Assembly: GCA_016933695.1 (NCBI GenBank)
Contig: JAFGAL010000030.1
Span: 124,001-188,000 of the forward strand
Direction of reading: 5' to 3'
DNA: 64,000 bases
DNA from: Candidatus Zixiibacteriota bacterium
GTDB lineage: Bacteria > Zixibacteria > MSB-5A5 > GN15 > PGXB01
In this document: piece after piece, positions 1 through 8,709 of the stretch
How positions within the stretch are numbered: the first letter of the stretch is position 1
Layout: every line of letters begins with the position of its first letter
Notes under the pieces: model-generated
Seen by the model: only the letters and a program-made list of their open reading frames with translations
What the model was told of the DNA's origin: nothing
Databases searched by the model: none
Program-made: the position numbers and the translations under genes

Positions 1-486
1 GATGTCGTCGAGAAAAATCCATCGGTTCTTAAACAGCTCGCCAAGACTTTCGGCACAGATATCCTCACTCCGGCCGGCAAACTCCGAAGACGCAAACTTG
101 GCGAAATCGCTTTCGCATCGGATGACACCAAACGCAAACTGAATGCCATCGTGCATCCGGCACTCCTCAAGGAACTCGATCGGCAGGTCAAAGCGGCACA
201 GAAAACGCATACCCTGGTCGTGATAGACGCCGCCCTGCTGATCGACTGGGGATGGCAGAAAAAAGTCGACCTGACCGTGTTAATACATGCCGGAGTCGAA
301 ACCCAGACCAAACGCCTTCGCGCCAAGGGGTATGATCTTGCCGAAGTCCGTCAGCGTCTCAGATCGCAACTGCCGTATCGCACCCTGCGCAAACAGGCCG
401 ATGTTGCCGTCCTGAACAACACCACCCGTGCGAAACTGGAAACCAAAATCCGCCGCCTGATTAGTCGTCTGGCTAAAACCGTTTGA
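1..486 (+). CDS. coaE: Dephospho-CoA kinase, C-terminal part (cut by window start)
   Basis: This is the 3' part of a kinase that phosphorylates dephospho-CoA in the last step of coenzyme A synthesis in the cytoplasm. The frame is open from the first base of the window, so the P-loop and true start lie outside. What is visible fits the middle and end of CoaE: a segment reading FGTDILTPAGKLRRRKLGEI, the conserved AIVHPAL stretch (ITHP in many homologues), then VVIDAALLIDWGW and a basic C-terminal helix. The GTG at 151 is an internal valine, not a start. The gene ends 68 bp before the transketolase gene on the same strand. I am fairly sure of the family. Confidence 0.85.
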   Translation, partial: DVVEKNPSVLKQLAKTFGTDILTPAGKLRRRKLGEIAFASDDTKRKLNAIVHPALLKELDRQVKAAQKTHTLVVIDAALLIDWGWQKKVDLTVLIHAGVETQTKRLRAKGYDLAEVRQRLRSQLPYRTLRKQADVAVLNNTTRAKLETKIRRLISRLAKTV

Positions 487-554
487 CTTGAACGCCTGCG
501 CCGAATATCTTCCGTTGCAAACCACAGTGCCGATCATCGTGACCCGGAGGTGAC

Positions 555-2558
555 ATGCCGTTACTAGATTCCCGAACCGGTAAGATACGAAAAGACTATT
601 CCCCCGATGAACTTCGCGAACGCGCCCGGTACATGCGCGGTCTGAACCTGCTGTCACTCTGCTCGGCGCAGTCCGGGCACTCCGGCGGAACGCTGTCCAT
701 GTTCGATATCCTGGCGGCATTGTATCTGAAAATCGCCCGCCACGATCCGGCCTGTCCCGACTGGCCCGACCGCGACCGCATCATCTGGTCGGCCGGCCAC
801 AAAGCCCCGGCGCTATATACTGTATTATCTGTCTGTGGCTATTTCCCCGAATCCGATCTGGCCAAATTACGCATGCTCGGTGCACCGTACCAGGGGCACC
901 CGCATCGCAAGGATTGCCCCGGTGTCGAGATCTCCTCCGGCTCCCTCGGGCAGGGGATATCCGTCGCGGTCGGCGTCGCACTGTCCGCCAAACTTGACCG
1001 CAAGGACTACCGGGTGTACGCCATTACATCCGACGGCGAATTTCAGGAAGGCTCGTTGTGGGAAGCCGCAATGGAAGCGGGCAATTTCAAATTGAACAAC
1101 TTGATCGTTGTTCTCGATCGTAACCGTCTCCAAATCGACGGTGCCACAAAAGACGTGCAATGCCTCGAACCGCTGGCCGACAAATTTCATGCTTTCGGCT
1201 GGGGTGTTATCGAAATCGACGGTCACGATATTACTGCCGTGCTTTCCGGTCTTGAAACCGCCGCAAAGTCCGAAACCAAACCAACCCTGATAATCGCCAA
1301 TACCATCAAGGGCAAAGGCGTTGGCTTTATGGAAAATGTTGTCGGCTGGCACGGTAAACCACCGATCCGCGAAGAATTGGAAATAGCGCTTGATGACCTC
1401 GGTGTGCGTGAAAAATTCGATATCGATGCCTTTCTCAAAGTCGGTACGGATTACCAAACCCGGGTTGAAAAACGATTAGCCGAGAATCTCCCGAAATTCT
1501 CCCGCGACTTCTGGTGGAACGCAGGTATGACCATGCGGGTCGATATGGACCCCACCCGCAAGGGAATGGGCCGCGCGCTCGATGAGTACGGCGGCGACGA
1601 ACGCGTTGTCTGCATCGGTGCGGACATTTCCGATTCGATCACCATTGCCGATTTTTACAAGAATCATCCTGAACGTAAATCCCGATGGATCTCGGTCGGT
1701 GTTGCCGAACAAGGCGCAACCACGATCGCCGCCGGTCTGGCAAAAGAGGGAAAAATCCCCGTTTTCGGAACCTATGGCGTGTTTTCCTCCGCGCGCAATC
1801 TCGACCAGCTTCGGGTCTCGGTCTGCTACGCCGACTACAACGTGCTGATCGTTGGCGCGCATGGCGGCGTATCGGTCGGTCCCGACGGCGCCACGCATCA
1901 GGAACTGGAGGCGCTCTTTCAAATCTGCGGCCTGCCGAATATGCACGTCGGTGTCCCCGCCGATTCACTGGAAACCAAACGCATGACCCGCGCCTTGCTG
2001 TTTGACATCATCGGTCCGAAATACCTGCGCTTTGCCCGCGAGGCCACCCCGATTGTCACCACCGATCAAACGCCGTTTGTATTCGGAAAAGCCAATATCT
2101 ATCGTTTCCGGGAAGAACGAGAACAATTCGTCTCCGCTTTCGACGTTACCCTTTCAGACAAATATAAATCGGAAAACGAACACCTCAGTATCATCTCCTG
2201 CGGGCCGGAAACCGCCGAGGCCCTGCGCGCCGCATGGATTTTGAAAACCGAATATGATATCGAAACACGCGTGATCAATATGCACACCCTCAAGCCGCTC
2301 GATAAAACCGCCATTATAACCGCTGCCCGCGAAACCGGCGCGATTATCACCGCCGAGGAACATCAGGTCGGCGGCCTCGGCAATCAGATCGCCGCGGTGA
2401 TCCTGTCAGATCAGAACAGCAAAAAGGTCCCCTTCGCGATGGTCGGTGTCAACGATCGGTTCGGCGAATCCGGCCTGCCCTGGCAACTGGTCCGGGAATT
2501 CGGGCTGTCGGCGGAGTATGTCGCCGATCGTGCCGTAAAACTGTTGAACCTGAAATAA
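555..2558 (+). CDS. tkt: Transketolase, full length
   Basis: The 667-residue product should be a thiamine-diphosphate transketolase, which moves two-carbon ketol units between sugar phosphates in the non-oxidative pentose phosphate pathway. All three domains are in one chain. The N-terminal PP domain has SAQSGHSGGTLS, the GHKAPALY segment, SSGSLGQGIS, and the ThDP/Mg motif region TSDGEFQEGSLWEA through LDRNRLQIDG. The Pyr domain carries the catalytic Glu region VGVAEQGATTIAAGLA, and a C-terminal transketolase domain follows. The start is ATG at 555 with a strong GGAGG six bases upstream. In many anaerobes and archaea the enzyme is split in two, but here it is fused. DXP synthase is less likely because the length and motif spacing match transketolase. 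Confidence 0.93.
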   Translation: MPLLDSRTGKIRKDYSPDELRERARYMRGLNLLSLCSAQSGHSGGTLSMFDILAALYLKIARHDPACPDWPDRDRIIWSAGHKAPALYTVLSVCGYFPESDLAKLRMLGAPYQGHPHRKDCPGVEISSGSLGQGISVAVGVALSAKLDRKDYRVYAITSDGEFQEGSLWEAAMEAGNFKLNNLIVVLDRNRLQIDGATKDVQCLEPLADKFHAFGWGVIEIDGHDITAVLSGLETAAKSETKPTLIIANTIKGKGVGFMENVVGWHGKPPIREELEIALDDLGVREKFDIDAFLKVGTDYQTRVEKRLAENLPKFSRDFWWNAGMTMRVDMDPTRKGMGRALDEYGGDERVVCIGADISDSITIADFYKNHPERKSRWISVGVAEQGATTIAAGLAKEGKIPVFGTYGVFSSARNLDQLRVSVCYADYNVLIVGAHGGVSVGPDGATHQELEALFQICGLPNMHVGVPADSLETKRMTRALLFDIIGPKYLRFAREATPIVTTDQTPFVFGKANIYRFREEREQFVSAFDVTLSDKYKSENEHLSIISCGPETAEALRAAWILKTEYDIETRVINMHTLKPLDKTAIITAARETGAIITAEEHQVGGLGNQIAAVILSDQNSKKVPFAMVGVNDRFGESGLPWQLVREFGLSAEYVADRAVKLLNLK

Positions 2559-2579
2559 TACTGATTCTCAATTTCACTG

Positions 2580-2600
2580 AACAGGCCCCTGCCTGTTTTT
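2580..2600 (+). terminator. Intrinsic terminator after transketolase
   Basis: A seven-base-pair stem (AACAGGC / GCCTGTT) with a CCCT loop is followed by a run of T, 22 bp after the transketolase stop. The stem is short, so termination may be partial. Confidence 0.55.
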
Positions 2601-2603
2601 ATC

Positions 2604-2632
2604 TTGATCTGTGTTACGAATCGTATCATAAT
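2604..2632 (+). promoter_or_regulatory. Sigma-70-like promoter of the murein-peptide cluster
   Basis: TTGATC (2604-2609) and CATAAT (2627-2632) are separated by 17 bp, just downstream of the transketolase terminator and about 10 bp before the ATG at 2641. That distance would give an almost leaderless transcript, so this is a weak call. Confidence 0.35.
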
Positions 2633-2640
2633 AGATCGTC

Positions 2641-3438
2641 ATGAAATACGGTGTCATCATCAGAAACGTAACCGATTTGCGCGCCCATCCGATCTTTCGT
2701 TCCGAGCGCAAAAGCCAACTACTGCTCAATGAAACCGTGACCATTTCCTCACGGCAAAAAGGATATCTGAAAGTCACGCTTCCCGACGGTTATTCCGGAT
2801 GGGTGGACGAAAAGGCAGTGTATCCGATTGCAAAAACCGCCTATAAAGAATTGCAAACTGCTGCGACTCATATTGTCACCGGCATTACCGCCCGTCTTGT
2901 GTCTGACCAGGGAGGATACCCCATCCCGCCCTTTCTGTTTTACGGTACGACCCTGGCTGTAAAACGACGCATCGGGCAACGGGGGACCATCTCCATGCCG
3001 GGTGGAAAGCAATATCAAATCGCCATGTCCAAAATCACCCGGGCGAAAGAAATGAAAGCATTTCGGGGCGACGCCGGATATATCCTGAAAGAAGCCCGGC
3101 GGTTTCTGGGCGTGCCGTACGTATGGGGAGGGATGACCCCGTTCGGATTCGACTGCTCCGGCTTGGTGCAGACAGTGTTCCGTATGGCGGGTGTTGCACT
3201 CCCGCGTGACAGCAAAGATCAGATGAGATGCGGAAACCCGGTCGATCACGCCGATATTCGTCCTGGCGACCTGTTGTTTTTCCCCGGCCACGTGGCGATT
3301 GCCCTGGGGCGTGGCCGCATCATTCACGCCTCACTCGGTGAGGGCGGCGTGGCGGTCAACTCACTCGTCCCGAATACACCCGGTTTCCGTAAAGACCTCT
3401 ACGAATCGTTCCGGACGGCGCGGAGGGCACTGCCATAG
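2641..3438 (+). CDS. SH3-domain NlpC/P60 peptidase (gamma-D-glutamyl-diamino acid endopeptidase type)
   Basis: This 265-residue protein has two SH3-like segments in the first ~140 residues, then an NlpC/P60 cysteine peptidase domain. The catalytic Cys is at about residue 172 (FDCSGLVQ). The His is at about 217 in GHVAIAL, and a third polar residue is at about 229 in HASLGEGG. The overall design matches YkfC/DppVI-type enzymes, which cut the bond between D-Glu and the diamino acid in free murein peptides. The next gene encodes the matching L-Ala-D/L-Glu epimerase, which supports that role strongly. No signal peptide is visible, so it probably acts in the cytoplasm on recycled peptides. Confidence 0.85.
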   Translation: MKYGVIIRNVTDLRAHPIFRSERKSQLLLNETVTISSRQKGYLKVTLPDGYSGWVDEKAVYPIAKTAYKELQTAATHIVTGITARLVSDQGGYPIPPFLFYGTTLAVKRRIGQRGTISMPGGKQYQIAMSKITRAKEMKAFRGDAGYILKEARRFLGVPYVWGGMTPFGFDCSGLVQTVFRMAGVALPRDSKDQMRCGNPVDHADIRPGDLLFFPGHVAIALGRGRIIHASLGEGGVAVNSLVPNTPGFRKDLYESFRTARRALP

Positions 3439-4466
3439 ATATCCGCATCTTTTCCGTAAACCTGCCGCTTAAAAAGACCTTTCGTATCTCACGCGGCGAG
3501 GTTGAAACCAAACGCAATGTGTTTGTCACCATCGACAGACGGTTTTGCGGCGAGTGTTCCGGGTCGGTGTTTTACGGGCCGAACGAAAACGAAGTCATCG
3601 CCGATCTGGAAAAAGCCCGCGATTATCTACAATCACTGAAGACCGTAACCCCCTCGGCGCTCGAAGATTTGCGCGACATGGATATCAATAATGTCTCCCG
3701 CGCCGGAATCACAAGTGCCGTTTTACACCGGCTGTCCGCCGACCATCGGGAATACCCCTGGCATGTGGTGCATCTCGATGAACCGCGCGTAGTGCAGACG
3801 TCGTTCACGGTCAGTATCGACTCCATCGAAAACATGATCGCGGAGATAACGTCATTACCATATAAAATAATAAAAATCAAGATGGGTTTTGACGGCGATG
3901 AAAAACTTCCGGCTATCCTGAAAAACCTGTCCGGTTATCTGTTTCGGGTCGATGCCAATGGCGGCTGGAATGTGGAAAAGGCCGAGCATATGATTTATGA
4001 ATTGCATCGCGCCGGAATCACCCTGATCGAGCAACCGACCGATGTCTCACTGATCGCCGAATGGCCGCATCTCAAGGGGAGAGTGCCGGTGGAATTGTGT
4101 GTTGATGAGGGATTGAACGAATTGAATGACTATGAACGTATGGCAGAATTCGTCGATGGCATCAATATCAAGATGGCGAAATCCGGCGGCATTATGACCG
4201 CGTTGGCAATCGCCCGTCGGGCCCAAAAAGATCACCGCAAAGTCATGCTGGGGTGCATGGTGGAATCGTCTGTCGCCATCGCCTCATCAGTGTATATGTC
4301 GTCGCTGGCCGATTATTTCGATCTCGACGGACCGCTTCTGCTGGAACGCGACGTCGCTGAGGGAATCCGCTATATCGACGATAAAGTATATGTGGATGAA
4401 ACCATTATCGGTGGACCGAAACTGAATGAAAAGGTATTGCCGAATGATATCGCCGGGGATCATTAA
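3435..4466 (+). CDS. L-Ala-D/L-Glu (dipeptide) epimerase, enolase superfamily; apparent ATA start
   Basis: The enzyme should epimerise L-Ala-D-Glu from murein peptides to L-Ala-L-Glu so that peptidases can finish degradation. Superfamily residues are all visible, counting from 3435: the KIKMG lysine near 149, RVDANGGW (metal Asp near 173), LIEQP (Glu near 199), VDEGL (Asp near 224), NIKMAKSGG (second catalytic Lys near 246), then GCMVESS and the DLDGP motif typical of dipeptide epimerases. The first standard start codon is GTG at 3519, but that would remove the conserved beta strand IRIFSVNLPLKKTFRISRGE. The in-frame open region reaches ATA at 3435, which overlaps the preceding stop (ATAG) and has GGAGGG seven bases upstream. 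I therefore place the start at ATA, or suspect a base error here. Confidence 0.85.
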   Translation: MDIRIFSVNLPLKKTFRISRGEVETKRNVFVTIDRRFCGECSGSVFYGPNENEVIADLEKARDYLQSLKTVTPSALEDLRDMDINNVSRAGITSAVLHRLSADHREYPWHVVHLDEPRVVQTSFTVSIDSIENMIAEITSLPYKIIKIKMGFDGDEKLPAILKNLSGYLFRVDANGGWNVEKAEHMIYELHRAGITLIEQPTDVSLIAEWPHLKGRVPVELCVDEGLNELNDYERMAEFVDGINIKMAKSGGIMTALAIARRAQKDHRKVMLGCMVESSVAIASSVYMSSLADYFDLDGPLLLERDVAEGIRYIDDKVYVDETIIGGPKLNEKVLPNDIAGDH

Positions 4467-6321
4467 TAGTATTGCGCTTTGGCTGATTCTGGCCGGGATC
4501 GCCTCAGCGGCCGCGCCGGAAATTCGCGTCGTCTACCCGAAAGTCAATTCCGCCATCGGAGCGGTCGATTCGTCGTTCATATTCGGTTCGGTCACACCCG
4601 GTTCACGGCTTGATATCAACGGCCATGAAATCCCCGTCCATCGCGATGGGGGATATATCGCTTTTCTGCCGCTGAATCCGGGCGCTTTTGTATTTCACCT
4701 GACGGCATCCCATGGACAGGAGATCTCACGTCTGGACTGGCCGGTGTCGGTCCCGATCCCTCGCAAATCACTTGGCTATGATTCGCTTCATATGATCCCG
4801 CTTCCAACAGCCAACGAGCAACTGGTGCTGGCAAACGGCGACCGCCTGACCTTTGCCATCGACGGGACCCCTGGATGTGTCGCCTGGTGCTCGCTTCCCG
4901 GTTATCGCGATTCCATTCCGCTGGTGGAATTGTTACCACAAATCCAGCCGTACTGGGGTGAAACTGTGTTCGGCGTCGGCGCCGTTCCGGATTCATTGAA
5001 AGTCCGCGGTCATTACGAAGGGTATCTCGAAATCGGCCCCGAACCGATGCCGGATTCATGCCGCATCTATTATCACCTCCATAGCCCGGGAATCGGGGGA
5101 ATCGTGGACTATTTCCTCAGTCGTCCCCATGAACAAATCGACTTCGACGCCCTGACCCTGCTGAGACTCGGCGATACCGCCGTGGTCGACAGCTCCGTCT
5201 GCCATGTTCTGGTGAATCCACCAACCTATCCGCGTATGGTTGAATTCACCGATTCGGTGCAGATCATGCGGGTTGGACCGCGCAAGGGATATCTGGCGGT
5301 GTTCCAGCCTGCCGGGGTGCAGGCATGGGCGGTGGGGGCACACGATGACTGGCTGAAACTCCGCCTGTCGGCAACCCAATACGGTTGGGTGAATAAAAAC
5401 TCCGTAACCGGTCTTGATCCAGCCTGTCCGCCGGGCGTGTCATATTTGCGGGCGGTGCGTTCATATCTGAAACCGGACAATCTCACAATTGAATTCCCGT
5501 TGAAAAATCGTCATCCGTTCCGCATCGAGGAGGAGGACGAATACACCCTTGCGGTCTATCTCTATGGCGTCAACTCCGACACCGACTGGATTCGTTATGA
5601 CTTCGGCGACAAAGATCTGCGCCTGGCCACCTGGAAACAGGTTGAGCCGGACCTGTATTGCTTTACCTTGCACTTCAACCGGCCCATCTGGGGATATGAC
5701 ACCTGTTTTGACGGCAGTATCTTCAAGTTGCAGGTAAACAAACCACCGCAAGATATTGCAAGCCTTAATAATAAAGTGATAGTGGTTGATCCGGGCCACT
5801 CTCCTGATCCCGGTGCCATCGGCCCCACCGGCCTGAAAGAATCCGTCGCCAATTTGACCATCGCATTGGCGCTGAAAAAGGAGCTGGAAAAAAAGGGCGC
5901 CCGAGTGATCATGACCCGCGATGACATGTCCGCGGTGACACTCTATCAGCGTCCCGAAATCGCCGTCGCCAGCAAGGCCGACCTGTTTGTTTCCGTTCAC
6001 AATAACGCGCTTCCCGACGGCGTCGATCCCCTGACCAATAACGGCGTCTCGTCTTACTATTATCATCCGCATTCAATCGCATTGGCTCGTTCTATTCAGG
6101 CCGAATTGATCGACCGTCTGGATCTCAACGATTACGGCTTGTATCATGGCAATCTGGCGGTCAATCGCCCCACACAGTACCCGGCGGTTCTTGTCGAATG
6201 CGCCTTTATCATTCTCCCGGATCAGGAAGCCCTGCTTAAAACCGAGAAATTCCAAAAGAAAACGGCTAGGGCAATTCGTGTCGGTATCGAGAAATTCCTG
6301 AAAGCATTCCCCCGCGACTGA
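4444..6321 (+). CDS. Exported N-acetylmuramoyl-L-alanine amidase (Amidase_3) with accessory N-terminal domains
   Basis: This cell-wall amidase cleaves the bond between MurNAc and L-Ala of peptidoglycan. ATG 4444 gives a signal peptide (MISPGIINSIALWLILAGIASA); ATG 4426 is the alternative. Residues ~25-100 look like an Ig-like/glucodextranase-type domain. SH3-like and AMIN-like beta domains follow to about residue 435. The C-terminal ~190 residues are an Amidase_3 domain with zinc ligands in DPGHSPD, the Glu in GLKES and SVHNN, and the catalytic Glu in VLVECAF. The gene overlaps the end of the epimerase gene by 23 bp, so the three genes look translationally coupled and form a murein turnover and salvage unit. 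Confidence 0.9.
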   Translation: MISPGIINSIALWLILAGIASAAAPEIRVVYPKVNSAIGAVDSSFIFGSVTPGSRLDINGHEIPVHRDGGYIAFLPLNPGAFVFHLTASHGQEISRLDWPVSVPIPRKSLGYDSLHMIPLPTANEQLVLANGDRLTFAIDGTPGCVAWCSLPGYRDSIPLVELLPQIQPYWGETVFGVGAVPDSLKVRGHYEGYLEIGPEPMPDSCRIYYHLHSPGIGGIVDYFLSRPHEQIDFDALTLLRLGDTAVVDSSVCHVLVNPPTYPRMVEFTDSVQIMRVGPRKGYLAVFQPAGVQAWAVGAHDDWLKLRLSATQYGWVNKNSVTGLDPACPPGVSYLRAVRSYLKPDNLTIEFPLKNRHPFRIEEEDEYTLAVYLYGVNSDTDWIRYDFGDKDLRLATWKQVEPDLYCFTLHFNRPIWGYDTCFDGSIFKLQVNKPPQDIASLNNKVIVVDPGHSPDPGAIGPTGLKESVANLTIALALKKELEKKGARVIMTRDDMSAVTLYQRPEIAVASKADLFVSVHNNALPDGVDPLTNNGVSSYYYHPHSIALARSIQAELIDRLDLNDYGLYHGNLAVNRPTQYPAVLVECAFIILPDQEALLKTEKFQKKTARAIRVGIEKFLKAFPRD

Positions 6322-6420
6322 CCGGTTTACGCTCGCAATACGATATCACATTTTGAGTTCCGATGGTACTTTCCGGTAACCATTCCGAAAGAAACCGCGT
6401 ATATTGGTTCCTTACGTATT

Positions 6421-7806
6421 ATGGGACTGATGAACTCGAAAACAACCGGAAAAACCCCGGTCGATTACACTGAAGGGTCGATTATCAAATCGATATTGAT
6501 GATGGGCCTGCCGTCGATGATCGGCTTTTTATCCGGGCATATCTACTACCTGGCCGATATGTGGTGGCTGGCACGATTGCCGGAAAAGGAAACTGCCGTT
6601 GCCGCCGTCACCATCTTTTCGAATATCATGTGGTTTTTTTATTCGTTCAACAGCCTGGTTGGTCCGGGTTCGGTGGCCATAATCTCCCGCCGTTATGGTG
6701 AGAAACAGTTCGATCAGGCCGAAACCGCCATCAAGGAAAGTATCGTTCTCAAACTTGTCATTGGCACTGTGTTCGGCATTGTCGGGATGATCTTTGTGCC
6801 TGAAATGGTCTATCTCGCCGGGGCGCGGGGCGAAGCCGTCACGCTCGGAACACAATACGGGCGGATCGTGTTCGCCGGACTGGGAATCTCGTACTGCACC
6901 TATACCATCTATACCGCCATGCGCGGAATCGCCAATCCCAATCTGGCGATGGGGATCATGCTCGGATCGACCGTCCTGAACATGCTTCTCGATCCGCTGT
7001 TTATTTTCGGCTGGCTTGGCTTCCCGTGTTTGGGTGTGGCCGGTGCCGCGGTCGCATCCGTCACATCCTATGTCCTGGCTTTATCCGCAGGACTGATTCT
7101 GCTATACAGCGGCGTGACCAACATTCGCCTGCACTTCCGGGGCAAAGTCCCGATGTCGATCGGCACCATGTGCAAAATCGTCAAGATCGGCATTCCTTCA
7201 TGGATATCATCGATGTCGTTTTCCGGTTCGCGGCTGATTGTCATGCCGATGATTGCGTCTTTCGGCAACTCCGTCGTTGCCGCCTACGGGGTCGGCACCC
7301 AGATCTCGGCAATCGGAATCAGCGTTTTGGTTGGAATCGGCCTGGGTCTGGCGGCATTGATCGGCCACAATCTCGGCGGGCAGAAAAAGGAACGAGCCAA
7401 AAAAACCGGCGATCAGGCGCTTTGGCTGTCGGTGGCCTTGATGACGACCTGTGGCCTGCTGGTGTATTTTGGCGCCGAATTCATAATGAAATTGTATTTC
7501 AGCTCGCCGGAAACGATTGCCTATGGCGTCACCCTGCTTCGTATTCTGGCGCTGGGATTTCCTTTCATGGGCATGCATATCATGTTCGAACAGATTTATA
7601 CCGGCGTTGGCCTGAATACGCCTGCCATGATAGTTTCCATCGGCCATTCCTGGATCCTGGAAATCCCGTCCATTCTGATTCTCACCCAGGTTCTGCACCT
7701 GAGCCAGAACGCCGTCTGGTGGGCGATCTCCGCCGCCGCCGCCGTTTCCGCCTTTGCCTTCCTCTGGTATTACCGTCGCGGCCAGTGGCTTCATGTCAAA
7801 ATCTGA
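6421..7806 (+). CDS. MATE-family multidrug/Na+-coupled exporter
   Basis: The 461-residue, highly hydrophobic protein has about twelve membrane segments in two homologous halves, as in MATE transporters, which expel drugs or metabolites in exchange for Na+ or H+. The typical opening (TEGSIIKSILMMGLPSMIGF) and the second-half repeat beginning MCKIVKIGIPSWISSMSFSG are visible. Length matches the family (440-480). The start could be ATG 6421 or 6430; neither has a good ribosome binding site. It lies 99 bp after the amidase gene and may have its own promoter. The substrate cannot be read from sequence. Confidence 0.9.
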   Translation: MGLMNSKTTGKTPVDYTEGSIIKSILMMGLPSMIGFLSGHIYYLADMWWLARLPEKETAVAAVTIFSNIMWFFYSFNSLVGPGSVAIISRRYGEKQFDQAETAIKESIVLKLVIGTVFGIVGMIFVPEMVYLAGARGEAVTLGTQYGRIVFAGLGISYCTYTIYTAMRGIANPNLAMGIMLGSTVLNMLLDPLFIFGWLGFPCLGVAGAAVASVTSYVLALSAGLILLYSGVTNIRLHFRGKVPMSIGTMCKIVKIGIPSWISSMSFSGSRLIVMPMIASFGNSVVAAYGVGTQISAIGISVLVGIGLGLAALIGHNLGGQKKERAKKTGDQALWLSVALMTTCGLLVYFGAEFIMKLYFSSPETIAYGVTLLRILALGFPFMGMHIMFEQIYTGVGLNTPAMIVSIGHSWILEIPSILILTQVLHLSQNAVWWAISAAAAVSAFAFLWYYRRGQWLHVKI

Positions 7807-7864
7807 CAACCGGATTTCCACCGGTTTCGAATGATACGATTTTATGTGGTTTGGGGATAAAGAG

Positions 7865-7893
7865 TTGACGCGATATTCCGATCATGATATAAT
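7865..7893 (+). promoter_or_regulatory. Strong extended -10 sigma-70 promoter
   Basis: TTGACG (7865-7870), 17 bp, then TATAAT (7888-7893) preceded by TG one base upstream. This is the best promoter match I found in the window. It points into a stretch with no long reading frame, which ends at the terminator at 8247-8272. Confidence 0.75.
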
Positions 7894-7928
7894 AAGGACC
7901 AGGAATAACATCATCGGGGAAATTACTG

Positions 7929-8102
7929 ATGTCTTTTTCGCCTGAAAACAATAACAACATCATGCCGTGTGTCGCATTCCCAAGACAACCGCATAAACCG
8001 TTGACTTTTAATGGAGGGGATTTTCATTCCTGTGTAAGGGGGATTCGCCGAGTACGGCAGTACAGAATTCACATTGGTCCTTCGACGAGGGGGAGCAACT
8101 GA
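7929..8102 (+). CDS. Possible 57-residue small protein
   Basis: An ATG frame lies at the 5' end of the short transcription unit. It encodes an asparagine-rich start (MSFSPENNNNIMPC) followed by a basic, arginine-rich tail. A GGGGA element about nine bases upstream could serve for ribosome binding. No family is recognised and codon use does not look strongly coding. The transcript may be non-coding instead. Confidence 0.2.
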   Translation: MSFSPENNNNIMPCVAFPRQPHKPLTFNGGDFHSCVRGIRRVRQYRIHIGPSTRGSN

Positions 8103-8246
8103 GGAAGTCGAGGGTTGGGACAGCCGTGATAGAGTCACAATAACAGCATTGCTTTTACTGTGAGTACGTGTTGTGGCGACGAACTACGTCGGTTGTATGA
8201 ATGAAGGGGGATTTTCATACAGCCTTCTAAAAAGGCAATGAAAAAA

Positions 8247-8272
8247 GGCGCGGAGGGACCCGCGCCTTTTTT
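8247..8272 (+). terminator. Strong intrinsic terminator
   Basis: GGCGCGG / CCGCGCC stem with a 6-nt loop, preceded by AAAAAA and followed by TTTTTT. It ends the short unit that starts near 7899. Confidence 0.9.
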
Positions 8273-8358
8273 ATTCCGGACGAATCCATATCGAATAATC
8301 CTGTCGAACAAAGCCGTTTGACAAATCCATTATCCGGTCGCCGGAAACCGGAAAAACC

Positions 8359-8386
8359 TTGACAATTCCGCCGTTCCGCATATACT
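8359..8386 (+). promoter_or_regulatory. Sigma-70 promoter of the beta-helix gene
   Basis: TTGACA (8359-8364), 16 bp, TATACT (8381-8386). Transcription would start near 8393, leaving a leader of about 315 nt before the GTG at 8710. The leader contains an imperfect hairpin around 8495-8528 (GGTATGCCC ... GGGTATCATACC) but no riboswitch class I can name. Confidence 0.65.
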
Positions 8387-8709
8387 TATAGTATCGGGAA
8401 TGCGGGGCATGAGCACACCCCCCGGATATGGCATCTGCGTGCTTTTTATCAATTCCCTAAAACTTAAATCGTCTACCATGTTCTATTCTGGAAGTGGTAT
8501 GCCCTGAAAACGCGGGTATCATACCATCATGGCGACATCAGATGTGTGAAGGGAGGTGACCGTCGGTCCAGACTCGGACTCTGTCTTTGTTAACATGTAA
8601 TCGATGCAATCGGCGGCCTTGAGTTATCGCGTGTAAATACCCTCACATGATCGACTGATTGCAAAGGAATAAAAGCAGTAAACAGTGGTTATTGAATTCG
8701 AGGGAAAAA

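Larger units (their letters stand above)
7899..8273 (+). ncRNA. Candidate small RNA (GGA-rich) or small-protein mRNA
   Basis: A strong promoter and a strong terminator define a ~370-nt unit between the MATE gene and the beta-helix gene. It holds 11 GGA triplets, two of them within a 12-nt direct repeat GGGGATTTTCAT (8016-8027 and 8207-8218). The second copy lies in the loop and 3' arm of an 8-bp hairpin (TGTATGAA 8194-8201 / TTCATACA 8214-8221). GGA in hairpin loops is the hallmark of CsrA/RsmE-sequestering RNAs, but this is an inference. No known RNA family (tmRNA, RNase P, SRP, 6S) was recognised. Confidence 0.4.

Noticed and set aside
3519-4466. GTG 3519 as start of the epimerase
   Set aside because: It would delete a conserved strand of the N-terminal capping domain and has no ribosome binding site.
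7923-8138. 71-residue - strand frame in the short promoter-terminator unit
   Set aside because: It runs against a strong + promoter and terminator, has no ribosome site, and its repeat content comes from the GGGGATTTTCAT element.
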